From positions 1 to 34,678 of the forward strand of contig NZ_NQWI01000051.1 of the NCBI RefSeq assembly GCF_002532535.1: DNA of 34,678 nucleotides, written 5' to 3'. The translations under genes and the position numbers were made by a program. Positions 22,401 through 30,486 of this stretch are shown here, piece after piece. Each line of letters starts with the position of its first letter. Position 1 is the first letter of the stretch. The DNA comes from Candidatus Viridilinea mediisalina (GTDB lineage Bacteria > Chloroflexota > Chloroflexia > Chloroflexales > Chloroflexaceae). The notes below the pieces were generated by a model. The model did no database searches. It worked only from the letters and a program-made list of their open reading frames with translations, and was not told where the DNA came from.

Positions 22401-22495
22401 GCTTTTTTTACCACAGAGACACAGAGAACACAGAGGTTTTGCTTTCTCACAAACATCCATCTCTGTGCGCTCGGTGCCTCTGTGGTAAAAAAAGC
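22401..22495. repeat. CACAGAG inverted repeat
   Basis: GCTTTTTTTACCACAGAG on the left and CTCTGTGGTAAAAAAAGC on the right are exact reverse complements. CACAGAG-type repeats continue into the loop. It lies between oppF and the methyltransferase. The T-tract after a stem means it could terminate transcription in both directions. Confidence 0.8.
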
Positions 22496-22504
22496 AGGGC
22501 CCCC

Positions 22505-23530
22505 TTACTGCTTGGCCACCTCTGGCATCAAGCTACCCGATTCGTTGGCGCGCCAACACGCGGCAGAGTGGCCATCGCCATAATCAAGGAAGGGCGGCGC
22601 CTCCTGTTTGCACTGCTCTAGCGCAATTGGGCAGCGCGTATGAAAGTGGCAACCATCGGGCGGGTTGAACGGGCTCGGTACATCGCCCTCAAGAATAATG
22701 CGCCGGCGCTGCTGCTCAACCTTGGGATCGGGAATCGGCACCGCCGAGAGTAACGCCTGGGAATAGGGGTGGATCGGCATGCTGTAGAGCTTGACCCCTG
22801 TGGCCAATTCGACAATCTTGCCCAAATACATCACCGCCACCCGGTCGGAGATGTGCTTTACTACGCTGAGATCGTGGGCAATGAAGAGATACGTGAGCCC
22901 CAGTTTATCTTGCAGTTCTTCAAGCAGATTCACCACCTGAGCCTGAATCGAGACATCAAGGGCCGAGACCGGCTCGTCGCAGACGACAAACTTTGGTTCA
23001 ACTGCAAGCGCCCTTGCGATACCGATGCGCTGCCGTTGCCCGCCCGAGAACTCGTGGGGGTAGCGGTTGGCATAGGCCGGATTGAGTCCCACGAGGCCTA
23101 ACAGTTCTTCCACCCGCTCGCGCACGGCCCCTTTGCCGACACGCAAGCGATGCACTCGGATCGGTTCGCCAATCGTGTCGCCAATCGTCATCCGTGGATT
23201 GAGCGAAGCATAGGGGTCTTGAAAGATCATCTGCACCTGACGGCGCATCCGGCGCAGTTGCTCGCCATGGATGCGCGTCAGATCAACCCCCTCAAAGCGC
23301 ACCTCACCCGCACTAGGCCGATAGAGCTGCAAAATAGCGCGCCCGGTGGTACTCTTCCCACACCCCGACTCCCCGACCAATCCAAGGGTCTCGCCCGCTT
23401 TAATCTGAAAGCTCACCCCATCCACCGCCTTCACCGTACCAACCCGGCGCTGCAAAATCACTCCACGGGTTACGGGGAAGTGCATGGTGAGGTCTTTTAC
23501 CTCAATGAGGTAGGGGGGTGTCATACCCAT
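22505..23530 (-). CDS. oppF: Oligopeptide/dipeptide ABC transporter ATPase OppF
   Basis: A 341-residue ATPase with Walker [10 protein letters not shown] (53-61), signature [15 protein letters not shown] and Walker [15 protein letters not shown]. The C-terminal oligopeptide-transporter extension has the cysteine motif [11 protein letters not shown] and SAACW. The [13 protein letters not shown] opening is OppF/DppF type. It lies downstream of oppD with a 177-base hairpin gap. No permease or binding-protein gene is adjacent, so the partners must be elsewhere. GGGAGG lies about ten bases before ATG 23530. Confidence 0.93.
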   Translation of the reverse strand: MGMTPPYLIEVKDLTMHFPVTRGVILQRRVGTVKAVDGVSFQIKAGETLGLVGESGCGKSTTGRAILQLYRPSAGEVRFEGVDLTRIHGEQLRRMRRQVQMIFQDPYASLNPRMTIGDTIGEPIRVHRLRVGKGAVRERVEELLGLVGLNPAYANRYPHEFSGGQRQRIGIARALAVEPKFVVCDEPVSALDVSIQAQVVNLLEELQDKLGLTYLFIAHDLSVVKHISDRVAVMYLGKIVELATGVKLYSMPIHPYSQALLSAVPIPDPKVEQQRRRIILEGDVPSPFNPPDGCHFHTRCPIALEQCKQEAPPFLDYGDGHSAACWRANESGSLMPEVAKQ

Positions 23531-23550
23531 GACGTTAAGCCTCCCGGCGG

Positions 23551-23695
23551 GGGTTTGGGGGAGGCTGCGCCTCCCCCAAAAAACTCTTTTTGTTCCGTTT
23601 TGGCGGCGAAGCCGCCAAAACGGAACAAAAAACGGGATTGGGGACGCATCCCCACCAACAGGTTATAGGGCGGTAGCCCTAAACTTCAGCGGCTT
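23551..23695. repeat. Multi-hairpin composite repeat, copy 2
   Basis: Hairpins in order: TTTGGGGGAGGC-tgc-GCCTCCCCCAAA (23554-23580), a 21-base arm pair around GGCGGC-gaa-GCCGCC (about 23587-23631), GGGGA-cgca-TCCCC, AGGGC-ggta-GCCCT, and GGCGGC/GCCGCC-like ends. Same order as at 8045, with different arm sequences that still pair. Confidence 0.85.
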
Positions 23696-23707
23696 TGCCG
23701 CCAGCCC

Positions 23708-24724
23708 TCAGACCAACAGGCCTTCAGGTGGTCGTTCTGGAATAGGAGTGTCAATCGTTATATCAAAGAGGCACGCGGCCTGATGGTTGGTGGCTACATC
23801 GCGTAGGGGCGGGTTTTGGTGCAAACAAGCGTGTTGAACATAGTCACAACGGGGGCTAAAGGGGCAGATCGCCGGTAGATCAATCAGGTTGGGCGGCAAC
23901 CCACGGATCGGCGTCAGCTTGCGATGCTCCTGCTCATCAAGGCGCGGAATCGAACGCAAGAGACCAATTGTGTAGGGCATGCGCGGATTGGCGAAGATCT
24001 CCGTGGTGCTACCCGCTTCAACCACACGCCCGGCATACATCACCGTAACCCGGTCGGTCATGCCGGCAACGACGCCTAGATCGTGGGTAATAATGATCAC
24101 TGCGGTCTGCAACTCATCGCGCAGTTGGTTGATCAATTCAAGAATCTGGGCCTGGATCGTCACATCAAGGGCGGTAGTTGGCTCATCGGCGATCAGCAGT
24201 TCGGGGTTGCACGAGATCGCCATGGCAATCATGACGCGCTGGCGCATGCCGCCCGAAAACTGGTGTGGGTAGCTCTCGAGCCGCTTGCTTGGACTCGGAA
24301 TCCCAACCATGTGCAAGAGCTCAGTCGCACGGGCCAGCGCCGCTTTGCGTCCGAGTTGCAGATGCAATTCCAGCGCCTCGGTAATCTGACGGCCCACAGT
24401 TAGCACCGGGTTGAGCGAGGTCATCGGGTCTTGAAAGATCATTGCGATCCGATTGCCCCGAATATGGCGCATGCGCTCTTCACTCAACTCCAGCAGATCC
24501 GCGCCATCAAACAGAATCTGGCCCCCAGCAAGCTCGCCTGGCGGGCAGGGAATCAGGCGCATCATCGAGAGCGAAGTGACACTCTTGCCACAGCCCGACT
24601 CGCCAACAATCCCAAGCGTCTCTCCGCGCTTCACCGCAAAGGAGACACCATCAACTGCTTTGACAATCCCATCCTGGGTATGAAAATGGGTTTGGAGGTT
24701 GCGTACCTCAAGCAGGGGGGCCAT
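23708..24724 (-). CDS. oppD: Oligopeptide/dipeptide ABC transporter ATPase OppD
   Basis: A 338-residue ATPase with Walker A GESGCGKS (41-48), signature [14 protein letters not shown] and Walker [15 protein letters not shown]. The C-terminal motif [20 protein letters not shown] is the OppD/DppD cysteine-rich extension. ATG 24724 is chosen because AAGAGG lies five bases upstream and the family starts here. The frame continues to 24856, but the extra residues are translated heptamer repeat. OppD plus OppF make the heterodimeric motor of a peptide importer. Confidence 0.93.
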   Translation of the reverse strand: MAPLLEVRNLQTHFHTQDGIVKAVDGVSFAVKRGETLGIVGESGCGKSVTSLSMMRLIPCPPGELAGGQILFDGADLLELSEERMRHIRGNRIAMIFQDPMTSLNPVLTVGRQITEALELHLQLGRKAALARATELLHMVGIPSPSKRLESYPHQFSGGMRQRVMIAMAISCNPELLIADEPTTALDVTIQAQILELINQLRDELQTAVIIITHDLGVVAGMTDRVTVMYAGRVVEAGSTTEIFANPRMPYTIGLLRSIPRLDEQEHRKLTPIRGLPPNLIDLPAICPFSPRCDYVQHACLHQNPPLRDVATNHQAACLFDITIDTPIPERPPEGLLV

Positions 24725-24736
24725 CAATACCTCTTG

Positions 24737-24790
24737 AGATTGTAGATTGTAGATTGCAGATTGTAGATTGCCACACATGGCGTTCCAAAT
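24737..24790. repeat. Composite element fragment with GATTGTA heptamers
   Basis: Five heptamers followed by CCACACATGGCGTTCCAA, after which similarity stops. It is a truncated copy of the element at 17816, directly upstream of oppD. Confidence 0.75.
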
Positions 24791-24871
24791 CAGGCAGCAA
24801 GAAGCGCTCCCGAACAGTTGGTTCAGGATGGTAGCATGGGCACTAGGGGCTGTCAAATGGCATATGGGAGG

Positions 24872-24985
24872 GTTAGGAAATAGGAATTAGGAAATGGGAA
24901 ATAGGCTTAAAGGAATGTAAGAAACCAGTAGTGCCTTCGCCCCTCTCCCACAACGTGGGAGAGGGGTAGGGGGTGAGGGCCATCC
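24872..24985. repeat. GGAAATA heptamers plus strong hairpin repeat
   Basis: Five GGAAATA-type heptamers (24872-24905) are followed by GGAATGTAAGAAACCAG. The perfect hairpin CCCCTCTCCCAC-aac-GTGGGAGAGGGG (24940-24966) and GAGGGCCATC follow. A decayed copy is at 16980. It lies 3' of the CBS gene, has no T-tract, and is not a standard terminator. Confidence 0.85.
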
Positions 24986-25064
24986 TGGGCATCCCAAAGA
25001 CCTATCGGTCGCTTCAAGATTACCTGTTCTTTCCGCCCATGAATGTGGGCCGGAGGCCCGTCAC

Positions 25065-25496
25065 CTACTCCTCACCACACAACGCCACCACCAAACGGAA
25101 GACATCCGTCTCAGAGATGATGCCCACCAATTTGCCATCTTCCACCACCGGCAGGCCGCTCAGGTGATGCTTGAGCAGCAGTTGCGCCGCTTGACCCATC
25201 GAGTTCGTTGGCGCAATCGTAATTGGCTTACTGGTCATCATCTCGCTAACCGTCGAACCCGCTAAGGCAAAACGTGCCTCCGACCAGCCTCCCGTCGCCT
25301 CACTAAAACTCACCGCTCCCTCAATATCGCTGCTGGTCACGATCCCGACCAATCGATCATCTTGTTCAACCACGGGCAAGCGGTGGATATTGCGCGACTT
25401 CATCCGCTCATAGGCTTCAACCGCTGACGTATCGGGGGTGACCGTCACGGGTTGCTGCGTCATCCAATCTTTGACGAGCGATTTGTTCTGCTCCAC
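25065..25496 (-). CDS. CBS-domain pair protein
   Basis: A 143-residue stand-alone Bateman module. The first CBS is about 8-65 (VKDWMTQQPVTVTPDTSAVE, HRLPVVEQDDRLVGIVTSSD). The second is about 83-138 (VSEMMTSKPITIAPTNSMGQ, SGLPVVEDGKLVGIISETD). Such proteins bind adenosine nucleotides and regulate partners; no enzyme domain is attached. The start is GTG at 25496, with AGGAG about ten bases upstream; the ATG at 25501 is out of frame. No co-transcribed partner identifies its role. Confidence 0.9.
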   Translation of the reverse strand: MEQNKSLVKDWMTQQPVTVTPDTSAVEAYERMKSRNIHRLPVVEQDDRLVGIVTSSDIEGAVSFSEATGGWSEARFALAGSTVSEMMTSKPITIAPTNSMGQAAQLLLKHHLSGLPVVEDGKLVGIISETDVFRLVVALCGEE

Positions 25497-25571
25497 GGCA
25501 TGCGTCTCCTCTTGCTTTTGGTACGAACGATGTCCTAACTATACCACGCTAGAGGGTAGATCGGCTATACT

Positions 25572-25700
25572 TTAGGAAATAGGAAGGAGGAAGGAGGAAG
25601 TAGGAAGCAGGAAGGTAGATTATCGCCTTGAGTGAAGCGAAAAGCCTCGCTCCTGCCCTCCCTATTTCCTCGCTCCTATTTCCTCGCTCCTAATCTCCTC
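25572..25700. repeat. GGAAGTA-type heptamers and inverted CTCCTATTTC repeats
   Basis: Six heptamers of GGAAGGA/GGAAGTA/GGAAGCA type (25572-25615) are followed after about 30 bases by TCCTATTTCCTCGCTCCTAT-type repeats (25645-25700) that partly complement them. The AGG at 25701-25703 after the array is the only ribosome-binding site for the next gene. Confidence 0.8.
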
Positions 25701-25711
25701 AGGTATTGCCT

Positions 25712-27019
25712 ATGCACATGGTAGAACTCATTGCCAAGAAGCGCGACGGCTATGCCCTCACCAGCGCTGAACTTGATTGGCTGATTGCTAACTATACGGC
25801 CCAGGCTATCCCCGATTATCAGATGAGTGCGTGGGCGATGGCGGTGGTGCTGCGTGGCATGGATGCTCATGAAACTACTGCCTTAACCCTGGCGATGGCC
25901 CGCAGTGGCACAATGCTCGATCTGCACGATCTTGCCCCCGTCACGGTGGATAAGCACTCCACCGGCGGGATTGGCGATAAGACGACGCTGCTGCTTGGGC
26001 CACTTGTGGCTGCCGTCGGCTTGCCAATGGCAAAGATGAGCGGGCGCGGTTTGGGCTTTAGTGGCGGCACGGTGGATAAGCTGGAGAGCATCCCCGGTTT
26101 TCGTACTGCCCTCAGCAGCGACGAGTTTCGCCGCCTTGTGCGTGAGGTTGGCCTTGTGATTGCGGCGCAGAGTAGCGACCTTGCGCCTGCCGATAAGCAA
26201 CTCTATGCCCTGCGTGATGTTACCGCGACCGTCGCGTCCATTCCGCTGATCGCGGCAAGCGTGATGAGTAAGAAGCTGGCAGCCGGGGCCGACTGCATTG
26301 TCCTTGATGTCAAATATGGCAGTGGGGCTTTCATGGCTACCAAGGCAGAGGCACGCCAATTGGCCCAGACGATGGTCAAGATTGGGCATCAGGCCGGGCG
26401 GCGTGTCAGTGCCGTACTCAGTTCGATGCAGCAACCCCTGGGCTACGCTGTTGGCAACGCCCTTGAGGTACGCGAAGCCATTGCTGCCCTGCGCGGCAAC
26501 GGCCCCTCTGACCTCGTTGAACTCTGCTTGAGCTTAGGCAGCCAACTGCTGCTCATGGCCGAGCGTGCCAGCGATGAAGCCAGCGCCCGCGCCATGTTGC
26601 ACGAAGCCCTGCAGAGCGGTGCAGCGTGGGCCAAATTTTGCCATATGGTCACCAGCCAAGGGGGCGACCTCGCCAGCATCGAGCAGCCCGACCTGCTGCC
26701 CAGCGCCCCTGTTCAGATCGCGCTGCCCGCCCCCAGGGCGGGCTACGTGAGCGCCATTGCAGGTGCCAGCCTGGGGCTCGCCGTCAACGCCCTTGGCGGC
26801 GGACGCAGCCACAAAGAGGAGCGCATTGACCCCAGGGTCGGCCTGAGCCTCCAAGCCCGCATCGGCGATCAGGTATACTTAGGCCAACCGCTGCTCACCA
26901 TCCATGCCGCCAGCATGAGCGCGGTTGAAGCCGTAGTGCCCCAACTGCTCGCAGCCTATCAATTCAGTGATACCCCGGTCAAGCCACCAGCACTCATGGA
27001 AGTTGTACCAGGGGATTAG
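25712..27019 (+). CDS. pdp: Pyrimidine-nucleoside (thymidine) phosphorylase
   Basis: A 435-residue enzyme that cleaves thymidine, uridine or deoxyuridine with phosphate for salvage. Family signatures are VTVDKHSTGGIGDKTTLLLG (phosphate/nucleoside site), MSGRGLGFSGGTVDKLESIP, YALRDVTATVASIPLIAASV and LDVKYGSGAFM. The C-terminal swivelling domain (about 335-435) is present. ATG 25712 follows AGG by eight bases; TTG 25706 and ATG 25718 are alternatives. The next gene starts nine bases after the stop, so they are probably co-transcribed. Confidence 0.96.
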   Translation: MHMVELIAKKRDGYALTSAELDWLIANYTAQAIPDYQMSAWAMAVVLRGMDAHETTALTLAMARSGTMLDLHDLAPVTVDKHSTGGIGDKTTLLLGPLVAAVGLPMAKMSGRGLGFSGGTVDKLESIPGFRTALSSDEFRRLVREVGLVIAAQSSDLAPADKQLYALRDVTATVASIPLIAASVMSKKLAAGADCIVLDVKYGSGAFMATKAEARQLAQTMVKIGHQAGRRVSAVLSSMQQPLGYAVGNALEVREAIAALRGNGPSDLVELCLSLGSQLLLMAERASDEASARAMLHEALQSGAAWAKFCHMVTSQGGDLASIEQPDLLPSAPVQIALPAPRAGYVSAIAGASLGLAVNALGGGRSHKEERIDPRVGLSLQARIGDQVYLGQPLLTIHAASMSAVEAVVPQLLAAYQFSDTPVKPPALMEVVPGD

Positions 27020-27028
27020 GAGTGTCCC

Positions 27029-27415
27029 ATGCCTATTTACGAATACCGCTGCCCCGCATGCAATGGCCAATTCCAAAAACTCGTCCGTGGCTTCAGCGAT
27101 CCAGAGGGTCTTGCCTGCCCACGCTGTGGCAATAGCAACATCCAGCGCGCCGTCTCGCGCTTTGCCACCATCAAATCCGAAGAGGCGCGCCTCGAAGCTA
27201 TTGCCGACCCCTCAAGCCTTGCGGGGCTGGACGAGAGCGATCCACGGGCAATTGCCCGCTGGGCGAAAAAGCTCGGCAAAGAATTGGGCGAAGACGCCGG
27301 TGAAGATTGGGACGAAATGGTTGATCAGATGCTCGAAGAGGAACTGGACGGCAAAGCGGAAGAGGGTGGGCCGGGTGCAGCCCCAGCCAAGCCTGATAAC
27401 CTTGGCTGGGCTTGA
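27029..27415 (+). CDS. FmdB-family zinc-ribbon protein
   Basis: A 128-residue protein. The N-terminal zinc ribbon MPIYEYRCPAC...CPRCG has ligands Cys8, Cys11, Cys30 and Cys33, the signature of FmdB-type regulatory proteins. The remainder is charged and acidic (EDAGEDWDEMVDQMLEEELD), may be helical, and ends in a Pro/Ala tail. The function of the family is uncertain; a role in transcription or as a small metal protein has been proposed. Its start follows GGAGTGTCCC, nine bases after the phosphorylase stop. Confidence 0.85.
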   Translation: MPIYEYRCPACNGQFQKLVRGFSDPEGLACPRCGNSNIQRAVSRFATIKSEEARLEAIADPSSLAGLDESDPRAIARWAKKLGKELGEDAGEDWDEMVDQMLEEELDGKAEEGGPGAAPAKPDNLGWA

Positions 27416-27419
27416 GAGG

Positions 27420-27655
27420 GAGAGGAGAGACAGAGAGCACAGAGGATTGAACCACAGAGGCACAGAGAGCACAGAGGAGAGGAACGACAGAGAATACAGA
27501 GGGTTTGTAGGTATACCATTCGGAAATGCGCTATTTCATCCCTCATCCCCCATCCCTCATCCCTCATCCCTCATCCCCCATCCCTCATCCCCCATCCCTC
27601 ATCCCTCATCCCTCATCCCCTCTGTGTCCTCTGTGCCTCTGTGGTGAAAAATCTC
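27420..27655. repeat. CACAGAG repeats around a CATCCCT heptamer array
   Basis: CACAGAGGCACAGAGAGCAC-type repeats (27420-27502), the flank ATACCATTCGGAAATGCGC, about twelve CATCCCT/CATCCCC heptamers (27537-27620), then the inverted CTCTGTGCCTCTGTGGTG (27625-27645). The heptamers sit in the loop of a large inverted repeat. Confidence 0.88.
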
Positions 27656-27673
27656 TGTTCCTCTTCAAACCTC

Positions 27674-28366
27674 TCAAACCTCTACACCTGAGCAGCCCAA
27701 GCACTCCAGCAGCGCCTGAACCAGCGGCAGATCAGCGGGGGCAAACTGCCAACCAGTTTCATGCTTGGTGGCAATGCGCCCCATAAGGGTGCGCTGGGCA
27801 CTAGGGAGCAGCAGATCGGGCAGCAGGTAGTCGCCATTGTGCAGCGTAGCAACCGCAACGGCGCTGGGGTCGGCTTGGGCGGCGAGGGCATAGCCCCGCA
27901 GCAGTGCGGCATCCTCATCAAGCGCTTGGAACCCCGTGGTGGTCACGAGGGCGTAGCTACTCGGTCCGCGCCCCTTGCGCCGCCTGATGATTGCGTTTAC
28001 ATAGAGCCGAACGCTTTGAGGCTGCTCCGTGCTCACGGGGGCTGGTTGCCAAGCCGGGGGGCTGCCGCTCAAGTGGCTGATCCGCTCGTGCTTCTGCAAC
28101 GGGTGCAGCAGCGCAGCGCCCAAGGGCGCGACCGACGGCAGCGGAGGGAGCTTGGCAATCTGGTCGGCCAGGGTCAGCACCGTAAACCCACGCCCGCGCA
28201 CCCGCGCCACCACACCCGCACCGCGCTGGCTCGTGAGCGTAAAGCGATCACCCTCACGCAGCCCCTCACCGCGCAGCGCAGGCCCCACCGCCCCATTATG
28301 GATCACAAAGCGCCGTGGGCGCACCTCTTCAAGATCGGCGCGAGCGCCGGGTCGTCGTTTGGTCAT
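27674..28366 (-). CDS. Conserved-looking protein of unknown function
   Basis: A 230-residue protein that I do not recognise. It has no signal peptide or membrane segment. The N-terminal third (RRFVIHNGAVGPALRGEGLREGDRF, VRGRGFTVLTLADQ) looks like a small beta domain. A Pro-rich linker follows near 85-115. The second half (VRLYVNAIIRRRKGRG, FQALDEDAALLRGYALAAQA, HNGDYLLPDLLLPS) is mixed alpha/beta. Third-position GC bias matches its neighbours, and it precedes nothing else on its strand, so a real gene is likely. It lies 48 bases downstream of ruvC with heptamers between. Confidence 0.65.
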   Translation of the reverse strand: MTKRRPGARADLEEVRPRRFVIHNGAVGPALRGEGLREGDRFTLTSQRGAGVVARVRGRGFTVLTLADQIAKLPPLPSVAPLGAALLHPLQKHERISHLSGSPPAWQPAPVSTEQPQSVRLYVNAIIRRRKGRGPSSYALVTTTGFQALDEDAALLRGYALAAQADPSAVAVATLHNGDYLLPDLLLPSAQRTLMGRIATKHETGWQFAPADLPLVQALLECLGCSGVEV

Positions 28367-28381
28367 GACACCAAATTATCG

Positions 28382-28409
28382 TCTACAATCTACAATCTAC
28401 AATCTACAA
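28382..28409. repeat. Four CAATCTA heptamers
   Basis: The array fills the gap between the ruvC stop and the unknown gene. It begins about six bases after the ruvC stop on the minus strand. Confidence 0.9.
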
Positions 28410-28414
28410 CGGCC

Positions 28415-28906
28415 TCACTCTGCCATCCGGCGTAGAATCGGCCCCGTATAGGCATGGCAAATCGCAACCGCCAGCGCATCGGCGGCATCATCGGGCTTGG
28501 GTACGCGAGCGAGATTGAGCGTAACACGCACCATCTCCTGCATCTGGCGCTTATCGGCCCCCCCATAGCCTGCGACCGCCTGTTTCACCACGGTGGGTTT
28601 GTACTCTTGGATGGGCAGCCCCGCCTGCACCAAGGCCAAGAGCGCGACCCCACGCGCTTGGCCCACACTGAGCGCCGTATTGACATTCTTGCCAAAAAAG
28701 AGCTCCTCAATTGCCGCATTATCGGGCCGATGTTGAGCCAGCAAAGCCGAGAGACCCTCATAGAGCCGCAGCAATCGCTCAGGCTGGGCCATATGCGCCG
28801 GTGTCGTCAGGGCACCTGCCGCCACCAATTGCAACTGGCCCTGCTGGCTCTCAACAATACCCCAGCCCATAATGGCCGTGCCGGGATCAATGCCAATTGT
28901 ACGCAT
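28415..28906 (-). CDS. ruvC: RuvC, Holliday junction resolvase
   Basis: A 163-residue endonuclease that cuts Holliday junctions after RuvAB migration. The catalytic acids are Asp7 (IGIDPGTAIMGWG), Glu67 (AIEELFFGKN) and the Asp pair at 139-140 with Asp143 (KPDDAADALAVA). ATG 28906 is chosen because the family starts MRTIGIDPG; upstream in-frame sequence to 29002 is the composite repeat. ruvA and ruvB do not follow, unlike in many genomes. It lies downstream of yebC, a common order. Confidence 0.95.
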   Translation of the reverse strand: MRTIGIDPGTAIMGWGIVESQQGQLQLVAAGALTTPAHMAQPERLLRLYEGLSALLAQHRPDNAAIEELFFGKNVNTALSVGQARGVALLALVQAGLPIQEYKPTVVKQAVAGYGGADKRQMQEMVRVTLNLARVPKPDDAADALAVAICHAYTGPILRRMAE

Positions 28907-28914
28907 GAAGGCTG

Positions 28915-29000
28915 ACACCAATGATCCTTGAACATGCCGCATCATCAAGAAGGCGAAAGCCCATCGGGACGCCATGTTCGGCAATCTACAATCTACAATC
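28915..29000. repeat. Composite element copy (reverse) between yebC and ruvC
   Basis: ACACCAATGATCCTTGAACA, GCCGCATCATCAAGAAGGCG, GACGCCATGTTCGGCAATC and three CAATCTA units. The flank matches the copy at 3258 read backwards. The edge lies eight bases from the ruvC start codon. Confidence 0.75.
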
Positions 29001-29010
29001 AAAAACGGCC

Positions 29011-29766
29011 TTACTCAAACTTCGCAGCCAACTCATCGGTCAGATCAAGGTTGGAATAGACCTTCTGCACATCGTCCAGATCCTCAAGCTTTTCGATCAG
29101 CCGCAGCGTCGAGAGAGCCTCCTTCTCTTCGGGTTGCACCAGCGTTTGGGGGCGCATCACCTTCTCAACGCCACTGATGGGAATATCGTGATCGAGCAGA
29201 TGCTGGCGCACAGCGTTCAGTTGTGTCCATTCGCAGTAGATTTCGAGTTGCGCTTCATCAACCTCAACATCATCTGCACCGGCATCAATCGCCAGCAGTT
29301 GCACCTCTTCGGAGTCGTGATCGCTATTGCTCAAATCAACCGTAATCAGCCCCTTGAGATCAAACATCCAACTGACCGATCCGGGCTCGCCGGGGTTGCC
29401 ACCAGCCTTATTGATCGTTGAACGCACATCGGAATTGGTGCGATTACGATTATCGGTGGCGGTTTCGATCAGAATCGCAATGCCACCGGGCGCATAGCCT
29501 TCGTAGTAGACCTCTTCCAAAGCGGCTTCATTATTTTTGCCCAGACCGCGATCAATCGAGCGCTGAATGCTATCATTGGGCATATTATTGGCTTTAGCCT
29601 TATCCACCGCAAGCCGCAGCCGAAAGTTCATATCGGGATCACCGCCACCGCCCTCGCGCACAGCCAGGGTAATGTCACGCGCCAACTTGGTAAAAAGCTG
29701 GCCGCGACGCTGGTCGGCAACGCCTTTGGAGCGACGGATCGTGTGCCATTTTGAGTGGCCAGACAT
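29011..29766 (-). CDS. YebC/TACO1-family protein
   Basis: A 251-residue member of the YebC family, known as translation factors for difficult proline stretches and also described as transcriptional regulators. Signatures are the N-terminus [22 protein letters not shown], the three-domain layout, [19 protein letters not shown], and [27 protein letters not shown] six bases before ATG 29766 is a strong ribosome-binding site. ruvC follows on the same strand. Confidence 0.95.
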   Translation of the reverse strand: MSGHSKWHTIRRSKGVADQRRGQLFTKLARDITLAVREGGGGDPDMNFRLRLAVDKAKANNMPNDSIQRSIDRGLGKNNEAALEEVYYEGYAPGGIAILIETATDNRNRTNSDVRSTINKAGGNPGEPGSVSWMFDLKGLITVDLSNSDHDSEEVQLLAIDAGADDVEVDEAQLEIYCEWTQLNAVRQHLLDHDIPISGVEKVMRPQTLVQPEEKEALSTLRLIEKLEDLDDVQKVYSNLDLTDELAAKFE

Positions 29767-29802
29767 AGAACGCCTCCTCGGTTCCAGTTCATTGCTTGCT
29801 CT

Positions 29803-29808
29803 ATTATA
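29803..29808 (-). promoter_or_regulatory. Candidate -10 of the yebC-ruvC promoter
   Basis: A perfect TATAAT on the minus strand lies 37 bases upstream of the yebC start. No good -35 is seen (TTCATG at 18 bases is weak). Confidence 0.4.
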
Positions 29809-29837
29809 ACGTACTCATCCTACCTCATGAAGTACCC

Positions 29838-29866
29838 TTGGGGTTGCGCCCCAAACCCTGTTTTTT
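29838..29866. terminator. Short hairpin followed by a T-tract
   Basis: TTGGGG-ttgcg-CCCCAA is followed six bases later by six T on the plus strand. It lies between divergent yebC and the peptide cassette. The offset T-tract makes it a weak terminator candidate. Confidence 0.3.
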
Positions 29867-29909
29867 GGTATGAGCCCAATTTCCTAATAGTTTACTAAGC
29901 GAAGTTTCT

Positions 29910-29915
29910 TATACT
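29910..29915 (+). promoter_or_regulatory. Weak candidate -10 for the peptide cassette
   Basis: TATACT lies 44 bases upstream of the first gene of the plus-strand cassette. No matching -35 is visible, so an activator or other sigma factor would be needed. Confidence 0.25.
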
Positions 29916-29959
29916 CTGTTCTATCCAGCCAGAAGCAACGAACAGGATAGAGCCAGCCA

Positions 29960-30325
29960 ATGAACGTCCTCAAGCGCCAAGCCTTTCTGCTCAAGGTCAA
30001 CCACCTGAGCCACAATGCCCAAGCCGTGGTACGGGTCACAGTCACCTGTGTGCAGACGGGGCGCGAAGTGGCGTTCTCGCTGCCTGATCTCTCGGTACCG
30101 CTCCAGACCCTGTTGGGCCAACTCGGCTTTGATGCGCCCCAACAGCCCAGGAGGCGCCCTATGCTCTGGCATACGAAGCAGCGCCAGCGACGGCGGCGCC
30201 GACGCTGGGTCGGCTGGCGCAGTGCCGCGCTGCGGGTACGCAGCAACGTTCGTTCCGGCATGGTGGTGCAACAGCACCGCTGGCTACAACCAGCATCGTT
30301 CGTTGGGCTACGTTACCATTCCTAA
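29960..30325 (+). CDS. Arginine-rich protein heading the peptide cassette (unknown; possible leader-like C-terminus)
   Basis: A 121-residue protein without a family I recognise. Residues 1-60 look like a small beta domain (FLLKVNHLSH, VVRVTVTCVQTGREVAFSLP). Residues 61-90 are very basic (RRRPMLW, KQRQRRRRRRWVGW). The C-terminal stretch RVRSNVRSG (92-100) resembles the KTKSNVKAG start of the small peptides that follow, with Lys changed to Arg, and leaves a 21-residue tail. Codon third positions are GC-rich, as in real genes here. It ends 15 bases before the first peptide gene and is probably in the same transcript. It could be a regulator, a maturation or leader-binding protein, or a fused precursor. 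Confidence 0.6.
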   Translation: MNVLKRQAFLLKVNHLSHNAQAVVRVTVTCVQTGREVAFSLPDLSVPLQTLLGQLGFDAPQQPRRRPMLWHTKQRQRRRRRRWVGWRSAALRVRSNVRSGMVVQQHRWLQPASFVGLRYHS

Positions 30326-30340
30326 GCAAGGAGGATGACC

Positions 30341-30397
30341 ATGAAGACCAAGACCCGTGTCAAGGCTGGCTTTCCAGGGAAAATAACCTTCCGCTAA
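30341..30397 (+). CDS. Putative precursor peptide 1 (18 residues)
   Basis: A tiny gene encoding MKTKTRVKAG followed by the variable segment FPGKITFR. AAGGAGG ends seven bases before the ATG, the best ribosome-binding site in this cassette. The ten-residue start recurs in two more tiny genes 90-330 bases downstream, while the remainder does not. It contains no cysteine. I infer a ribosomally made peptide with a conserved leader and variable core; the mature form and any modification are unknown. Confidence 0.7.
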   Translation: MKTKTRVKAGFPGKITFR

Positions 30398-30486
30398 TAG
30401 TTGGTATTAGCACAGCCTCAATCTCGGTCGGTACGCGTAAGCGTCTGACATATATGGTGTCGTCGTCATTAGCAAGAAGGATCGTT

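Noticed and set aside
27537-27620. Possible CRISPR array in the CATCCCT region
   Set aside because: Units are seven bases with no spacers; it is a simple heptamer array.
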